Below are positions 42,382 through 50,862 of a DNA stretch of 51,336 nucleotides, one piece after another; within the stretch, counting starts at the first letter, position 1; each line of letters opens with the position of its first letter. A program made the position numbers and the translations under genes. Under the pieces are notes generated by a model. That model saw nothing but the letters and a program-made list of their open reading frames with translations. It was not told where the DNA came from and did no database searches. This DNA comes from Bacillota bacterium (lineage in GTDB: Bacteria > Bacillota > Clostridia > Lachnospirales > Lachnospiraceae). The stretch is taken from the NCBI GenBank assembly GCA_023391695.1, contig JAEWAK010000058.1, positions 1-51,336 on the forward strand, given 5' to 3'.

Positions 42382-43851
42382 ATGGCGAATGATTTTAATG
42401 ATAAAAATGATGATATAGATACTGTGAATAAAAACGGAAACGGTCCGGAAGATAAGGGGGCAAACGGGACCAAAGATAAAGATGATTATGAAGCGGTCTG
42501 CTATATCTGCAGGAGACCGGAGAGCAAAGTGGGAAAGATGATCCGCATTCCCAATAATATATGTATCTGCTCCGACTGCATGCAGAAAACTTTCGATACC
42601 ATTAACAGCAACGGTGCTCCCTATATGGATATGATGAACTTTCCTCCTAATATGATGAATTTGAACAATCTGCAGAATGAGATTCCCAAAAGTCAGAAAT
42701 TAAAAAAGAAAAAACCGGCTGAGGATAAGGCGGAGGAAGAAAAAACCCTGGATATCCGGAATATACCTTCCCCCCATATTATCAAGGGGCAGCTGGATGA
42801 ATATGTGGTAGGTCAGGAACATGCGAAGAAAGTCATATCCGTAGCCGTTTATAATCACTATAAAAGAGTTGTTACCAACACAATGGATGATATAGAAATA
42901 GAAAAATCCAATATGCTCATGATCGGACCGACCGGAAGCGGAAAAACCTTTCTGGTTAAAACCCTTGCAAGACTCTTAAATGTACCCCTGGCTATTACGG
43001 ATGCCACTTCCCTTACGGAAGCCGGTTATATCGGCGATGACGTGGAAAGCGTAGTATCCAAGCTGCTGGCAGCGGCCGGCAATGATGTGGAAAAAGCGGA
43101 GCGTGGCATTATATTTATTGATGAAATCGATAAAATTGCCAAAAAGAAAAATACCAATAACCGGGATGTAAGCGGAGAATCCGTGCAGCAGGGGATGTTA
43201 AAGCTGCTGGAAGGCAGTGAAATCGAGGTGCCTGTCGGTGCTTCCAGTAAAAATGCAATGGTTCCCATGACTACGGTTAATACGAGGAATATTTTATTTA
43301 TATGCGGCGGTGCTTTTCCTGAGCTTGAGGGAATTATAAAAGCAAGGCTGAATAAGCAGTCCTCCATTGGCTTCAGTGCGGATTTGAAGGATAAATATGA
43401 CAGTGACCCGAATATTTTACAGAAAACTACGGTGGAGGATCTCAGGGAGTTTGGAATGATTCCGGAATTTATCGGCCGTCTTCCTGTTGTATTTTCCTTG
43501 GAGGGCTTAACAAAAGAAATGCTGGTGAAAGTCCTGAATGAACCGAAAAATGCAATATTAAAACAATACCGGAAGCTGCTTTTGTTAGATGAGGTTATGT
43601 TGGAGTTTGATAACGGGGCATTGGAGGCAATTGCGGAAAAGGCCCTGGAAAAGAAGACAGGTGCAAGGGCATTGCGTGCCATTATTGAAGAGTTCATGCT
43701 GGACATTATGTATGAGATACCCAAAGATGAGAATATAGGTAAAGTAGTCATTACCAGGGATTATATCGAGAAAAAAGGGGTGCCTTATATTGAAATGCGG
43801 GGAACTTCCCAAAAGGCGGTAACTCCTATGATGCTTGAGCAGAAAAATTAA
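42382..43851 (+). CDS. Divergent ClpX-family AAA+ unfoldase
   Basis: The 489-residue protein has the ClpX layout: an N-terminal zinc domain (Cys40, Cys43, Cys63, Cys66), then the AAA+ module with Walker A GPTGSGKT near 181, pore loop GYIGDD near 215, Walker B FIDEID near 246, and the ClpP-docking IGF tripeptide near 330. It differs from standard ClpX in an Asn/Asp-rich N-terminal leader of about 38 residues, a linker of about 50 residues after the zinc domain, and the lack of the RKH pore-2 motif, where ASSKNAM stands near 286. It is not next to tig or clpP. It is therefore likely a second ClpX with its own substrates, still able to dock on ClpP. GGAGAGG precedes the ATG. Confidence 0.88.
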   Translation: MANDFNDKNDDIDTVNKNGNGPEDKGANGTKDKDDYEAVCYICRRPESKVGKMIRIPNNICICSDCMQKTFDTINSNGAPYMDMMNFPPNMMNLNNLQNEIPKSQKLKKKKPAEDKAEEEKTLDIRNIPSPHIIKGQLDEYVVGQEHAKKVISVAVYNHYKRVVTNTMDDIEIEKSNMLMIGPTGSGKTFLVKTLARLLNVPLAITDATSLTEAGYIGDDVESVVSKLLAAAGNDVEKAERGIIFIDEIDKIAKKKNTNNRDVSGESVQQGMLKLLEGSEIEVPVGASSKNAMVPMTTVNTRNILFICGGAFPELEGIIKARLNKQSSIGFSADLKDKYDSDPNILQKTTVEDLREFGMIPEFIGRLPVVFSLEGLTKEMLVKVLNEPKNAILKQYRKLLLLDEVMLEFDNGALEAIAEKALEKKTGARALRAIIEEFMLDIMYEIPKDENIGKVVITRDYIEKKGVPYIEMRGTSQKAVTPMMLEQKN

Positions 43852-43864
43852 AGATTTTATGATG

Positions 43865-43918
43865 AAAAACCTGTCCTAAACGAAACAATAAGTACGATTG
43901 GTTATAGGCCAGGTTTTT
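43865..43918 (+). terminator. Terminator after the ClpX-like gene
   Basis: AAAAACCTGTCCTA (43865-43878) pairs with TAGGCCAGGTTTTT (43905-43918) with one mismatch, and the T run continues to 43919. Confidence 0.8.
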
Positions 43919-44040
43919 TATCCGATTAGTAACGAATGTCACAAAAAATGTTGATAATGCTGACATAATTTTCTTGTTCTGTCAGAAATTATTTGATATA
44001 CTTAAATTTGGACCAAAATTATAAACGGGAGGAACAATGT

Positions 44041-44718
44041 ATGGAAGATAAACATTTGCCGGAAATTGACGGGAACCTTAGAAAACACATGGTTCGTGTA
44101 CCCCAGGTCATTGACCGGGCAAGCGGCATCCGTATCTTCGGAAAATTAATAAAATCCATTGTATTTACCACCGACGTGGCCATAATACGAAACTGTAATG
44201 CCAATGCAGTCATTGCCGTGTATCCTTTTACACCCCAGCCCATTATTACCCATTCCATTATCAGTTGTTCCGATGTACCCGTATTCTGCGGTGTCGGAGG
44301 TGGGACCACAACCGGTATACGGGTACTTAATCTGGCCGAAGATGCCGAATTCCAGGGAGCCGTAGGAGTCGTCCTGAATGCGCCTACACCAAATGAAACC
44401 ATCGAATACCTGAAACAAAAAGTAGATATTCCAATTGTTATTACCGTTGTCTCAGAAAAAACCGATATCAGAAGCAGGCTGGAAGCCGGAGCCGATATCA
44501 TCAATGTATCCGGAGCCGCTAAGACCGTTGAAATTGTAAAGCAGATCCGGAGGGAATTCCCTAAAGTTCCAATTATTGCAACGGGTGGTCCGACGGATGA
44601 AAGTATCTTAAGTACCATTGAAGCCGGTGCCAATGCCGTAACCTATACGCCGCCTTCCAATGGAGAGATCTTTAAAAAATTAATGAATAAATACCGTCTT
44701 GAGGAAGATATTATATAG
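44041..44718 (+). CDS. TIM-barrel protein of unknown function
   Basis: The 225-residue protein reads as a (beta/alpha)8 barrel with the phosphate-binding pattern of ThiE, NanE and HisF-like enzymes near its end: PIIATGGPTDESILSTIEAGANAVTY (about residues 178-203). An ADIINVSGA segment near 153 and FCGVGGGTTTG near 83 are further glycine-rich loops. I do not recognise a specific family. The start is ATG 44041, with GGGAGG upstream; an earlier in-frame ATG at 43993 has no site. It is followed 79 bp later by a zinc-ribbon protein. Confidence 0.75.
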   Translation: MEDKHLPEIDGNLRKHMVRVPQVIDRASGIRIFGKLIKSIVFTTDVAIIRNCNANAVIAVYPFTPQPIITHSIISCSDVPVFCGVGGGTTTGIRVLNLAEDAEFQGAVGVVLNAPTPNETIEYLKQKVDIPIVITVVSEKTDIRSRLEAGADIINVSGAAKTVEIVKQIRREFPKVPIIATGGPTDESILSTIEAGANAVTYTPPSNGEIFKKLMNKYRLEEDII

Positions 44719-44797
44719 AGGAAGATATTATTTAATAGTAGCTATTATACATATTTTGATGATGATTGACCAGATATTCATCACAGTGAGGAAGCAT

Positions 44798-45037
44798 ATG
44801 TTCATATTCAACCGGTTTAAAAAGAAAGCACCCGCCAGTAAAGCTATAAGCAATATTTCCAACAAAGAGCAGGTTCAAAAGGATAATACGGAAGTAAATA
44901 CGGAAGAGGAGTATGAAATCGTGGAGAAGGAAATACTGCCGGAAAAGATGATTTGTCCCGATTGCGGGGGGATCACCCTGGCGGGATTGGATTTTTGCGA
45001 TAAATGCGGAGGCGAACTGATAAACCATGATAATTAA
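44798..45037 (+). CDS. Small zinc-ribbon protein
   Basis: The 79-residue protein has a basic start (FNRFKKKAP), a charged middle rich in Glu and Asn, and a C-terminal zinc ribbon CPDCGG-x9-CDKCGG that can bind one zinc. It has no other domain. ATG 44798 follows TGAGGAAG; an in-frame start at 44699 would overlap the previous gene and has no site. It may bind nucleic acid or a partner protein, but nothing more can be said. Confidence 0.7.
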   Translation: MFIFNRFKKKAPASKAISNISNKEQVQKDNTEVNTEEEYEIVEKEILPEKMICPDCGGITLAGLDFCDKCGGELINHDN

Positions 45038-45111
45038 TTCAGGTATATCCTTGTTTTATGAGGAAATGAAATATGGATACCGCCCCGTAAACCCGTGGTA
45101 ACCATTAATTT

Positions 45112-45156
45112 ACTGCTAAATTAGCAGTTGACAAATACCAGCTACAATAGTAATAT
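45112..45156 (+). promoter_or_regulatory. Palindrome plus sigma-A promoter upstream of the liv operon
   Basis: TTGACA (45128-45133) and TAATAT (45151-45156) are 17 bp apart. The 17-bp perfect palindrome ACTGCTAA-A-TTAGCAGT (45112-45128) abuts the -35 and is a good operator candidate. A second, weaker promoter (TTGTAC at 45252-45257 with TAACAT at 45276-45281) may lie nearer livJ. Confidence 0.6.
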
Positions 45157-45168
45157 ATATGCAGAATA

Positions 45169-45209
45169 AAGGCGTTCAGTAATGCTATTTTTTGAACGCC
45201 TTATTTTAT
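45169..45209 (+). terminator. Terminator hairpin directly after the promoter
   Basis: AAGGCGTTCA (45169-45178) pairs perfectly with TGAACGCCTT (45193-45202), followed by ATTTTAT. It starts about six bases after the expected transcription start of the promoter at 45128-45156. It may end the upstream genes, or act as an attenuator on the liv operon. Confidence 0.7.
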
Positions 45210-45352
45210 ATCTATCCAAAGTTCTTAGCTAATGAAGAAAATTTCGTGGTTTTGTACCCTGATACTTTAACGCATTAACATGAGATAAGTGCAAAGCGGT
45301 GAAACAAAGGAATGGAATTCATTGTCTAATAAAATTTAAGGGAGGAAACTTT

Positions 45353-46501
45353 ATGAAAAGAACGATGAAAAGAGTTTTAAGTTTAGGCCTTATCAGCGTG
45401 ATGGCGGTTGGAGCCCTGGCAGGCTGTGGTAAGAAAGGTACGGGGAGCTCCGATGAATTTCTTATAGGCGGTCTTGGACCGTTAACCGGAGATGCCGCTT
45501 CCTATGGAAATTCTGTTAAACAGGGAGCAGTAATCGCAATTGAAGAAATAAATGCTGCAGGTGGAGTAAAAGTAGGAGATAATACTCTTAAGTTGGTTTT
45601 AGATTTTGAAGATGACGAAGCAAGTACTGAGACGGTTGTATCTGCTTACAACAGCTTAATGGATAAAAATATTCAGGCATTACTTGGAACAGTAACCAGT
45701 GATGCAGGACTTGCGATTGCGGATCAGACCGATGCAGATGGTATTTTTCAGATTACACCGTCCGGTTCGGCTGCAGGTTTAACGGAATATTCCAATGCAT
45801 TCCGTTTATGTTTTACGGACCCTCTTCAAGGTCAGACAATGGCGAAATATGCCGTGGAAACTTTAGGAAAGAAGAAAATAGCTGTAATCTATAATAATTC
45901 CGATCCATATAGTACGGGTATTAAGGATGCTTTTGAAAAAGAAGTAGCCGCACTTGGAGGTGAAATCGTTTCCTCGCAGGCCTTTGTAAAAGGTGATGTT
46001 GATTTTACAACCCAGTTAACTACCGTAAAGGGGACAGATGCGGAAATTATATTTGTACCTGCCTATTACCAGGATGCTGCCTATATTACGACACAGGCAT
46101 CCGATCTTGGCATGAAACTGCCTTTTATCGGCTCAGACGGATGGGATGGTGTATTGGAAAAAGTTGTTGACGCTTCTGTTTTAGAAGGTGCGGTATTTTT
46201 AAGTCCGTTTTTTGCCAGTGATGAGAGTGATTTGGTAAAATCTTTTGTTGAAGCCTATAAAAAAGAGTATAATTCAGTACCGGACCAGTTTGCGGCAGAT
46301 GGTTATGACACGATATATGTTATGAAAGCTGCTCTTGAAACGGCTGGCTCTACCGATAGTAAAGATCTGATTAATGCCATGACTGAAATCCAGGTATCAG
46401 GAGTAACCGGTGATATTTCGTTTACGGCAGACGGTGAGCCTAATAAGGGTGCAAGGTTTATAGAAATTAAAAATGGAGAATATACTGCAAAAACGAACTA
46501 A
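45353..46501 (+). CDS. livJ: Branched-chain amino acid type ABC transporter, substrate-binding lipoprotein
   Basis: The 382-residue protein has a lipoprotein signal peptide with lipobox LAGC and lipid-bearing Cys25, then the two-lobed periplasmic-binding fold of the LivJ/LivK type, beginning IGGLGPLTGDAASYGNSVKQG. It captures ligand outside the membrane for the LivHMGF importer. Branched-chain amino acids are the usual ligand but other amides and amino acids occur in the family. ATG 45353 follows GGGAGG; an upstream in-frame start at 45299 would spoil the signal peptide. Confidence 0.92.
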   Translation: MKRTMKRVLSLGLISVMAVGALAGCGKKGTGSSDEFLIGGLGPLTGDAASYGNSVKQGAVIAIEEINAAGGVKVGDNTLKLVLDFEDDEASTETVVSAYNSLMDKNIQALLGTVTSDAGLAIADQTDADGIFQITPSGSAAGLTEYSNAFRLCFTDPLQGQTMAKYAVETLGKKKIAVIYNNSDPYSTGIKDAFEKEVAALGGEIVSSQAFVKGDVDFTTQLTTVKGTDAEIIFVPAYYQDAAYITTQASDLGMKLPFIGSDGWDGVLEKVVDASVLEGAVFLSPFFASDESDLVKSFVEAYKKEYNSVPDQFAADGYDTIYVMKAALETAGSTDSKDLINAMTEIQVSGVTGDISFTADGEPNKGARFIEIKNGEYTAKTN

Positions 46502-46510
46502 TAATAATCA

Positions 46511-46695
46511 TTAAGAAATTCTTTGCAGATAGATTATAAGAACAAAAGGAGAAGGCGGGCTTGAACGTATTTATTAAAAAACGGCAGCAAGCCTGAATTC
46601 TACTTTTGTTCTTATGCTTCATGGGAAGAGATTTCTTAAGCTTCTTCGCTAGGTGCAGAGTCAGCCTGATTCTGAACGTAACGAAGAAGCTTAAG
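46511..46695 (+). promoter_or_regulatory. Two long overlapping stem-loops between livJ and livH
   Basis: Stem-loop 1 nests three perfect stems: TTAAGAAAT/ATTTCTTAA (46511-46519 with 46631-46639), ATAAGAACAAAAG/CTTTTGTTCTTAT (46536-46548 with 46603-46615) and GGCTTG/CAAGCC (46558-46563 with 46588-46593). Stem-loop 2 has a 14-bp perfect stem CTTAAGCTTCTTCG/CGAAGAAGCTTAAG (46635-46648 with 46682-46695). They share 46635-46639, so the outer stem of the first and the full second cannot form together. No T tract follows. Confidence 0.85.
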
Positions 46696-46719
46696 CAGGA
46701 ATTAGAAAGAGGTGAAGGA

Positions 46720-47598
46720 ATGGAGAGCATAATAGAACAATTGATAAACGGATTACGTTCCGGCAGCATCTATGCATTAATAGCATTAGGATATACTATG
46801 GTTTACGGCATTGCCAAAATGATTAATTTTGCCCATGGGGATATCATTATGGTAGGTGCTTATGCTTTATATGTTTCTATCGTAATTTTAAAAATGCCGG
46901 TAATATTAGCTGTCCTTTTTACGATAATTTTTTGTGCTGTTTTAGGCATTCTTATTGAGAGGGTGGCTTATAAGCCATTAAGAAAAGCTCCTGCTCTGGC
47001 GGTGTTAATTACTGCTATTGGTATGAGCTTTTTATTACAAAGTCTGGCTTTGTTAATTTTTAGTGCAAATCCCGTTACGTTTAAATCTATTATTAATATT
47101 AAAGCGGTTGCAATCGGAGGAATTACTATTTCCGGAATTACAGTTGTTACGCTTGTTGTGACTATGATCTGTATGGTAGCGTTAACTTTATTTATATCTA
47201 AAACAAAAGCCGGAAGCGCTATGAGAGCCGTATCGGAAGATAAGGCAGCTGCGGAGCTTATGGGGATTAACGTGAATAAAACCATTTCTATGACTTTTGC
47301 CATTGGTTCGGCATTGGCAGCGGTTGCAGGTATTATGTTTGTCTGCCAATATCAGTCCATTGAGCCTACCTTAGGAGCCCTGCCTGGGATTAAGGCTTTT
47401 GTAGCCGCCGTTTTAGGAGGCATAGGAAGTGTACCTGGTGCCATGATTGGCGGATTGGTATTAGGGTTAATCGAGAGTATTTCCAAAGCTTATATATCTT
47501 CTGAATTATCCGATGCCATTGTATTTGGCGTATTAGTTTTGGTTCTTTTAGTCAAGCCGTCCGGTATTTTAGGAAAAAACCGGATTGAGAAAGTGTAG
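46720..47598 (+). CDS. livH: Branched-chain amino acid type ABC transporter permease LivH
   Basis: The 292-residue inner-membrane permease has about eight helices and LivH family features such as GSIYALIALGYTMVYGIAKMINFAHGD at the N terminus and the EAA-type loop RAVSEDKAAAELMGINVNKT near 168. ATG 46720 follows AAAGAGGTGAAGG; in-frame starts upstream fall in the stem-loop region. It ends 7 bp before livM. Confidence 0.95.
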   Translation: MESIIEQLINGLRSGSIYALIALGYTMVYGIAKMINFAHGDIIMVGAYALYVSIVILKMPVILAVLFTIIFCAVLGILIERVAYKPLRKAPALAVLITAIGMSFLLQSLALLIFSANPVTFKSIINIKAVAIGGITISGITVVTLVVTMICMVALTLFISKTKAGSAMRAVSEDKAAAELMGINVNKTISMTFAIGSALAAVAGIMFVCQYQSIEPTLGALPGIKAFVAAVLGGIGSVPGAMIGGLVLGLIESISKAYISSELSDAIVFGVLVLVLLVKPSGILGKNRIEKV

Positions 47599-47605
47599 GT
47601 GCAGA

Positions 47606-48607
47606 ATGAGTAGAGAAGCAAAAGGAAGAGGCTTTACAGGGAATAACCTGATAAACAGAAGAAATATTCTCACTTTGGCGGCAATCGTCGTTATATATAT
47701 TATAATAATGCTTTTAACGGAAGGAAATATTCTTAACCGGCAATATAAATCATTACTGGTTCCAATCGGGATTAATATAATTCTGGCAGTATCCCTTAAT
47801 TTAACCACCGGATTTCTTGGCGAATTATCTTTAGGGCATGGTGGATTTATGGCAATCGGCGCATATGCAGGTTCATTATTTACTGTATATATGAATCTGC
47901 CGGAAGCCATCGAATTTATTCTGGGTATTATCTTAGGCGGTATCGTAGCTGCGGTATTCGGTATATTAATTGGTGTACCTGTGTTAAGACTGAAAGGCGA
48001 TTACTTAGCTATTGTCACGTTAGCATTTGGTGAGATCATACGTTCAATCATCAATTTTCTTGGGATTACCGGCGGGCCGCAGGGATTGTCCAAAATACCC
48101 CGTTATTCTAATTATACTTGGGTTTATGTAATAATGATAATTACTATAATTTGTATCAGTAATTTAGTTAGTTCAAGACATGGCAGGGTAATCAGCTCTA
48201 TACGGGATAATTATATTGCGGCTGAATCCATGGGTATTAAGGTAAGCCGTTATAAAATTATAGCATTTGTTATTGCTGCATTTTTTGCCGGGGTAGCCGG
48301 GGTACTGTATGGGCACAATTTAAGTATATTAAAACCTGGTGACTTTGATTACAATAAATCCATTGAAATTCTTGTTATCGTAGTACTTGGCGGAATGGGA
48401 AGCATCAGGGGATCTGTCATTGCTGCAGTTATTTTAACTATACTTCCGGAAATGCTTCGTTCTGCGGATAATTTTAGAATGCTGCTTTATGCAGTTGCCT
48501 TAATTGCAATTATGTTATTTAATTCTTCCGGAATAAGAACCAGACTGGAAGAAAGCGGTAAATTGCCAAAACTGCCTTTACTTGTGAAAAGTAAAGCGAA
48601 ACAATAA
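47606..48607 (+). CDS. livM: Branched-chain amino acid type ABC transporter permease LivM
   Basis: The 333-residue permease partners LivH. It has eight to nine helices and family segments TGFLGELSLGHGGFMAIGAY near 80 and the EAA-like RDNYIAAESMGIKVSRYK near 203. The start is ATG 47606 with AGGTG five bases upstream; a TTG at 47585 would overlap livH. Confidence 0.95.
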   Translation: MSREAKGRGFTGNNLINRRNILTLAAIVVIYIIIMLLTEGNILNRQYKSLLVPIGINIILAVSLNLTTGFLGELSLGHGGFMAIGAYAGSLFTVYMNLPEAIEFILGIILGGIVAAVFGILIGVPVLRLKGDYLAIVTLAFGEIIRSIINFLGITGGPQGLSKIPRYSNYTWVYVIMIITIICISNLVSSRHGRVISSIRDNYIAAESMGIKVSRYKIIAFVIAAFFAGVAGVLYGHNLSILKPGDFDYNKSIEILVIVVLGGMGSIRGSVIAAVILTILPEMLRSADNFRMLLYAVALIAIMLFNSSGIRTRLEESGKLPKLPLLVKSKAKQ

Positions 48608-48626
48608 AAGAAGAAGGTGGATGAAT

Positions 48627-49385
48627 ATGGCTTTATTGGAAGTAAAGAATTTAGGAATCTCCTTTGGAGGTCTCAGGGCAGTTGACAATGTAAATCTGAA
48701 TATAGAAAAGGGCCAGCTCTATGGCCTGATTGGACCCAATGGGGCAGGTAAAACCACAATCTTTAATTTACTGACCGGTGTTTACCGCCCGACCGACGGA
48801 ACCATTAAAATTGACGGAACTGACCTGGTCGGCAAGTCTCCCTCTGAAATCTGCCAGGCAGGGATCGCCAGGACTTTTCAGAATATCCGTTTATTTAAAA
48901 AGATGAGTGTACTTGATAATGTAAAAACAGCATTGCATAATCAGATCAAATATTCCCTTGTTGCCAGTTTTCTTCATCTGCCGGCTTATTTTAAAGCGGA
49001 AAAGGAAATGGATGAAAAAGCTATGGAAATCTTAAAGGTATTTGACTTAGATGGCCAGGCTGACTATCTTGCCAGCAATTTACCTTACGGAAAGCAGAGA
49101 AAGCTGGAAATTGCCAGGGCTCTGGCAACCAATCCCAAGCTCTTATTGTTAGATGAGCCGGCTGCCGGCATGAATCCCAATGAAACGGCGGAACTGATGG
49201 AAACCATCCGGTTAGTCAGGGACCGCTATCAGATTACCATTCTGTTGATTGAACACGATATGAAACTGGTAAGCGGCATATGTGAAAAATTACTGGTATT
49301 AAATTTCGGTACGGAGCTTGCTGCCGGTACTCCGGATGAAGTTTTAAATAATCCCGAAGTAATCACAGCATATCTGGGTGAATAA
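48627..49385 (+). CDS. livG: Branched-chain amino acid type ABC transporter ATPase LivG
   Basis: The 252-residue ATPase has Walker A GPNGAGKTT, the LivG-type signature in LPYGKQRKLEIARAL in place of a strict LSGGQ, Walker B LLLLDEPAAG and the switch His in EHD. ATG 48627 is 8 nt after GAAGGTGG; the in-frame ATG at 48621 is too close to that site. Confidence 0.95.
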   Translation: MALLEVKNLGISFGGLRAVDNVNLNIEKGQLYGLIGPNGAGKTTIFNLLTGVYRPTDGTIKIDGTDLVGKSPSEICQAGIARTFQNIRLFKKMSVLDNVKTALHNQIKYSLVASFLHLPAYFKAEKEMDEKAMEILKVFDLDGQADYLASNLPYGKQRKLEIARALATNPKLLLLDEPAAGMNPNETAELMETIRLVRDRYQITILLIEHDMKLVSGICEKLLVLNFGTELAAGTPDEVLNNPEVITAYLGE

Positions 49386-49412
49386 TACCCGGGAAAGAAT
49401 GGAGGAATTCCC

Positions 49413-50123
49413 ATGGCAATGTTGACAATTAAAGACCTTCAGGTCTATTATGGAGTAATACAGGCAATAAAAGGAATCTCCTTTGAAGTAAATGAAGGAG
49501 AAGTAATTGCTTTGATCGGGGCGAACGGTGCCGGCAAGACGACGATTCTGCATACCATAACCGGTTTGATCGCTGCCAAAGCCGGGAGCGTACAGTTTGA
49601 AAGCAATGATTTAACAAAGATTCCTGCCCATAAGATCGTATCACTGGGCATGGCTCATGTACCGGAGGGCAGAAGAATATTTGCGGAACTGACCGTATTT
49701 GAAAACCTGAAGATGGGCGCATATACCAGGAAGGACAAGAAGGAAATCGAAGATACTTTATTAAAAGTATATAAACGTTTTCCGCGTCTTAAGGAAAGAA
49801 AAAATCAGATAGCCGGAACTTTAAGCGGCGGTGAGCAGCAGATGCTTGCAATGGGCCGTGCTTTGATGTCCCAGCCCAGAATTATATTGATGGACGAACC
49901 CTCAATGGGCTTGTCCCCGATCTTTGTATCTGAAATATTTGATATAATAAAAGAAATAAGTGAAAGCGGGACCACGGTTTTATTAGTTGAGCAAAATGCA
50001 AAAAAAGCACTATCCATTGCGAACCGTGCATATGTTTTAGAGACCGGGAAAATTGTCCTGGATGGCGATGCAAAAGAACTTATGAACAATGATTCAGTTA
50101 AAAAAGCTTATTTGGGTGAATAA
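49413..50123 (+). CDS. livF: Branched-chain amino acid type ABC transporter ATPase LivF
   Basis: The 236-residue ATPase has Walker A GANGAGKTT, signature LSGGEQQMLAMGRALM, Walker B ILMDEPSMG and the family's LSPIFVSEIFDII segment. GGAGG precedes the ATG. It completes a five-gene importer and is followed 11 bp later by a kinase-like gene, which is unusual for liv operons. Confidence 0.95.
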   Translation: MAMLTIKDLQVYYGVIQAIKGISFEVNEGEVIALIGANGAGKTTILHTITGLIAAKAGSVQFESNDLTKIPAHKIVSLGMAHVPEGRRIFAELTVFENLKMGAYTRKDKKEIEDTLLKVYKRFPRLKERKNQIAGTLSGGEQQMLAMGRALMSQPRIILMDEPSMGLSPIFVSEIFDIIKEISESGTTVLLVEQNAKKALSIANRAYVLETGKIVLDGDAKELMNNDSVKKAYLGE

Positions 50124-50134
50124 GGAGGTTAACT

Positions 50135-50761
50135 ATGGAGCATTACGTAATTACGATTGCAAGGGGTTATGGCAGCGGCGGTAAAACCATGGGCAAAATG
50201 CTTGCGGAAGAATTGGGCATCCATTTTTATGACAGGGAATTATTGCGCCTGGCCTCGGATGAAAGCGGGATCAATGAAGAATTATTCGGAAGAGCGGACG
50301 AACAGTTAAAACAAAGTCTTTTATACCGGATCGCAAGGAAAGAATATAAGGGACAATTAATTCCCCCTGACCGTGAAGATTTTGTATCCAATGATAATTT
50401 ATTTAATTATCAGGCGAAGGTAATTAAGCAGCTTGCAGAGCAGGAATCCTGCGTCATTGTAGGAAGATGTGCCGACTATATCCTGAAAGACAGGGACAAT
50501 GTAGTTAAAATATTTGTTCATGCTTCCATAGAAGACTGTGTAAAAAGGCTGGAAGGCTTATTCAGCCTGCCTGCAAAAGAACTGGAGAAAAAAGCATTGG
50601 CTACCGATAAACGCCGTGCGGAATATTATAAATACTATACCGGCAGGAACTGGGAAGATGCCAAAAACTACGATCTATGCTTCAACAGCCAGCAGTTAGG
50701 CTTTGATAAATGCGTACAGATTGTTAAAAACTATCTGGATATCCGTTTTCAGAAAAAATAA
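50135..50761 (+). CDS. Cytidylate kinase-like family protein
   Basis: The 208-residue protein starts with a P-loop, ARGYGSGGKTMGKMLAEELG (residues 9-28), and FYDRELL, typical of the cytidylate-kinase-like family (AAA_26/Cytidylate_kin2), which is distinct from housekeeping Cmk. The substrate is unknown. AGGAGG precedes the ATG and the 11-bp spacing from livF indicates co-transcription with the transporter. A strong terminator follows. Confidence 0.85.
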   Translation: MEHYVITIARGYGSGGKTMGKMLAEELGIHFYDRELLRLASDESGINEELFGRADEQLKQSLLYRIARKEYKGQLIPPDREDFVSNDNLFNYQAKVIKQLAEQESCVIVGRCADYILKDRDNVVKIFVHASIEDCVKRLEGLFSLPAKELEKKALATDKRRAEYYKYYTGRNWEDAKNYDLCFNSQQLGFDKCVQIVKNYLDIRFQKK

Positions 50762-50798
50762 TAAAATGAACTGTGTACTTCGCAGTAACCAATAAGAA

Positions 50799-50862
50799 AT
50801 GCCCCAGGACATGAAGTTGCAATCCTATTTTTCCAATGTTAAAACTTGAAATTCTGGGGCAT
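50799..50862 (+). terminator. Hairpin after the liv operon
   Basis: ATGCCCCAGGA (50799-50809) pairs with TTCTGGGGCAT (50852-50862) around a long loop that has further weak pairing. ATTTTAC follows. It is the likely operon end, though the long loop is atypical. Confidence 0.6.

Noticed and set aside
43026..43751. Long minus-strand frame inside the ClpX-like gene
   Set aside because: It is the antisense of a well-supported AAA+ coding region and encodes a low-complexity Ser-rich product; likewise antisense frames in echE, the TIM-barrel gene and htrA.
45038..45352. T-box or leucine-type attenuator before livJ
   Set aside because: The hairpin is too near the start site and there is no specifier loop, T-box sequence or leader peptide.
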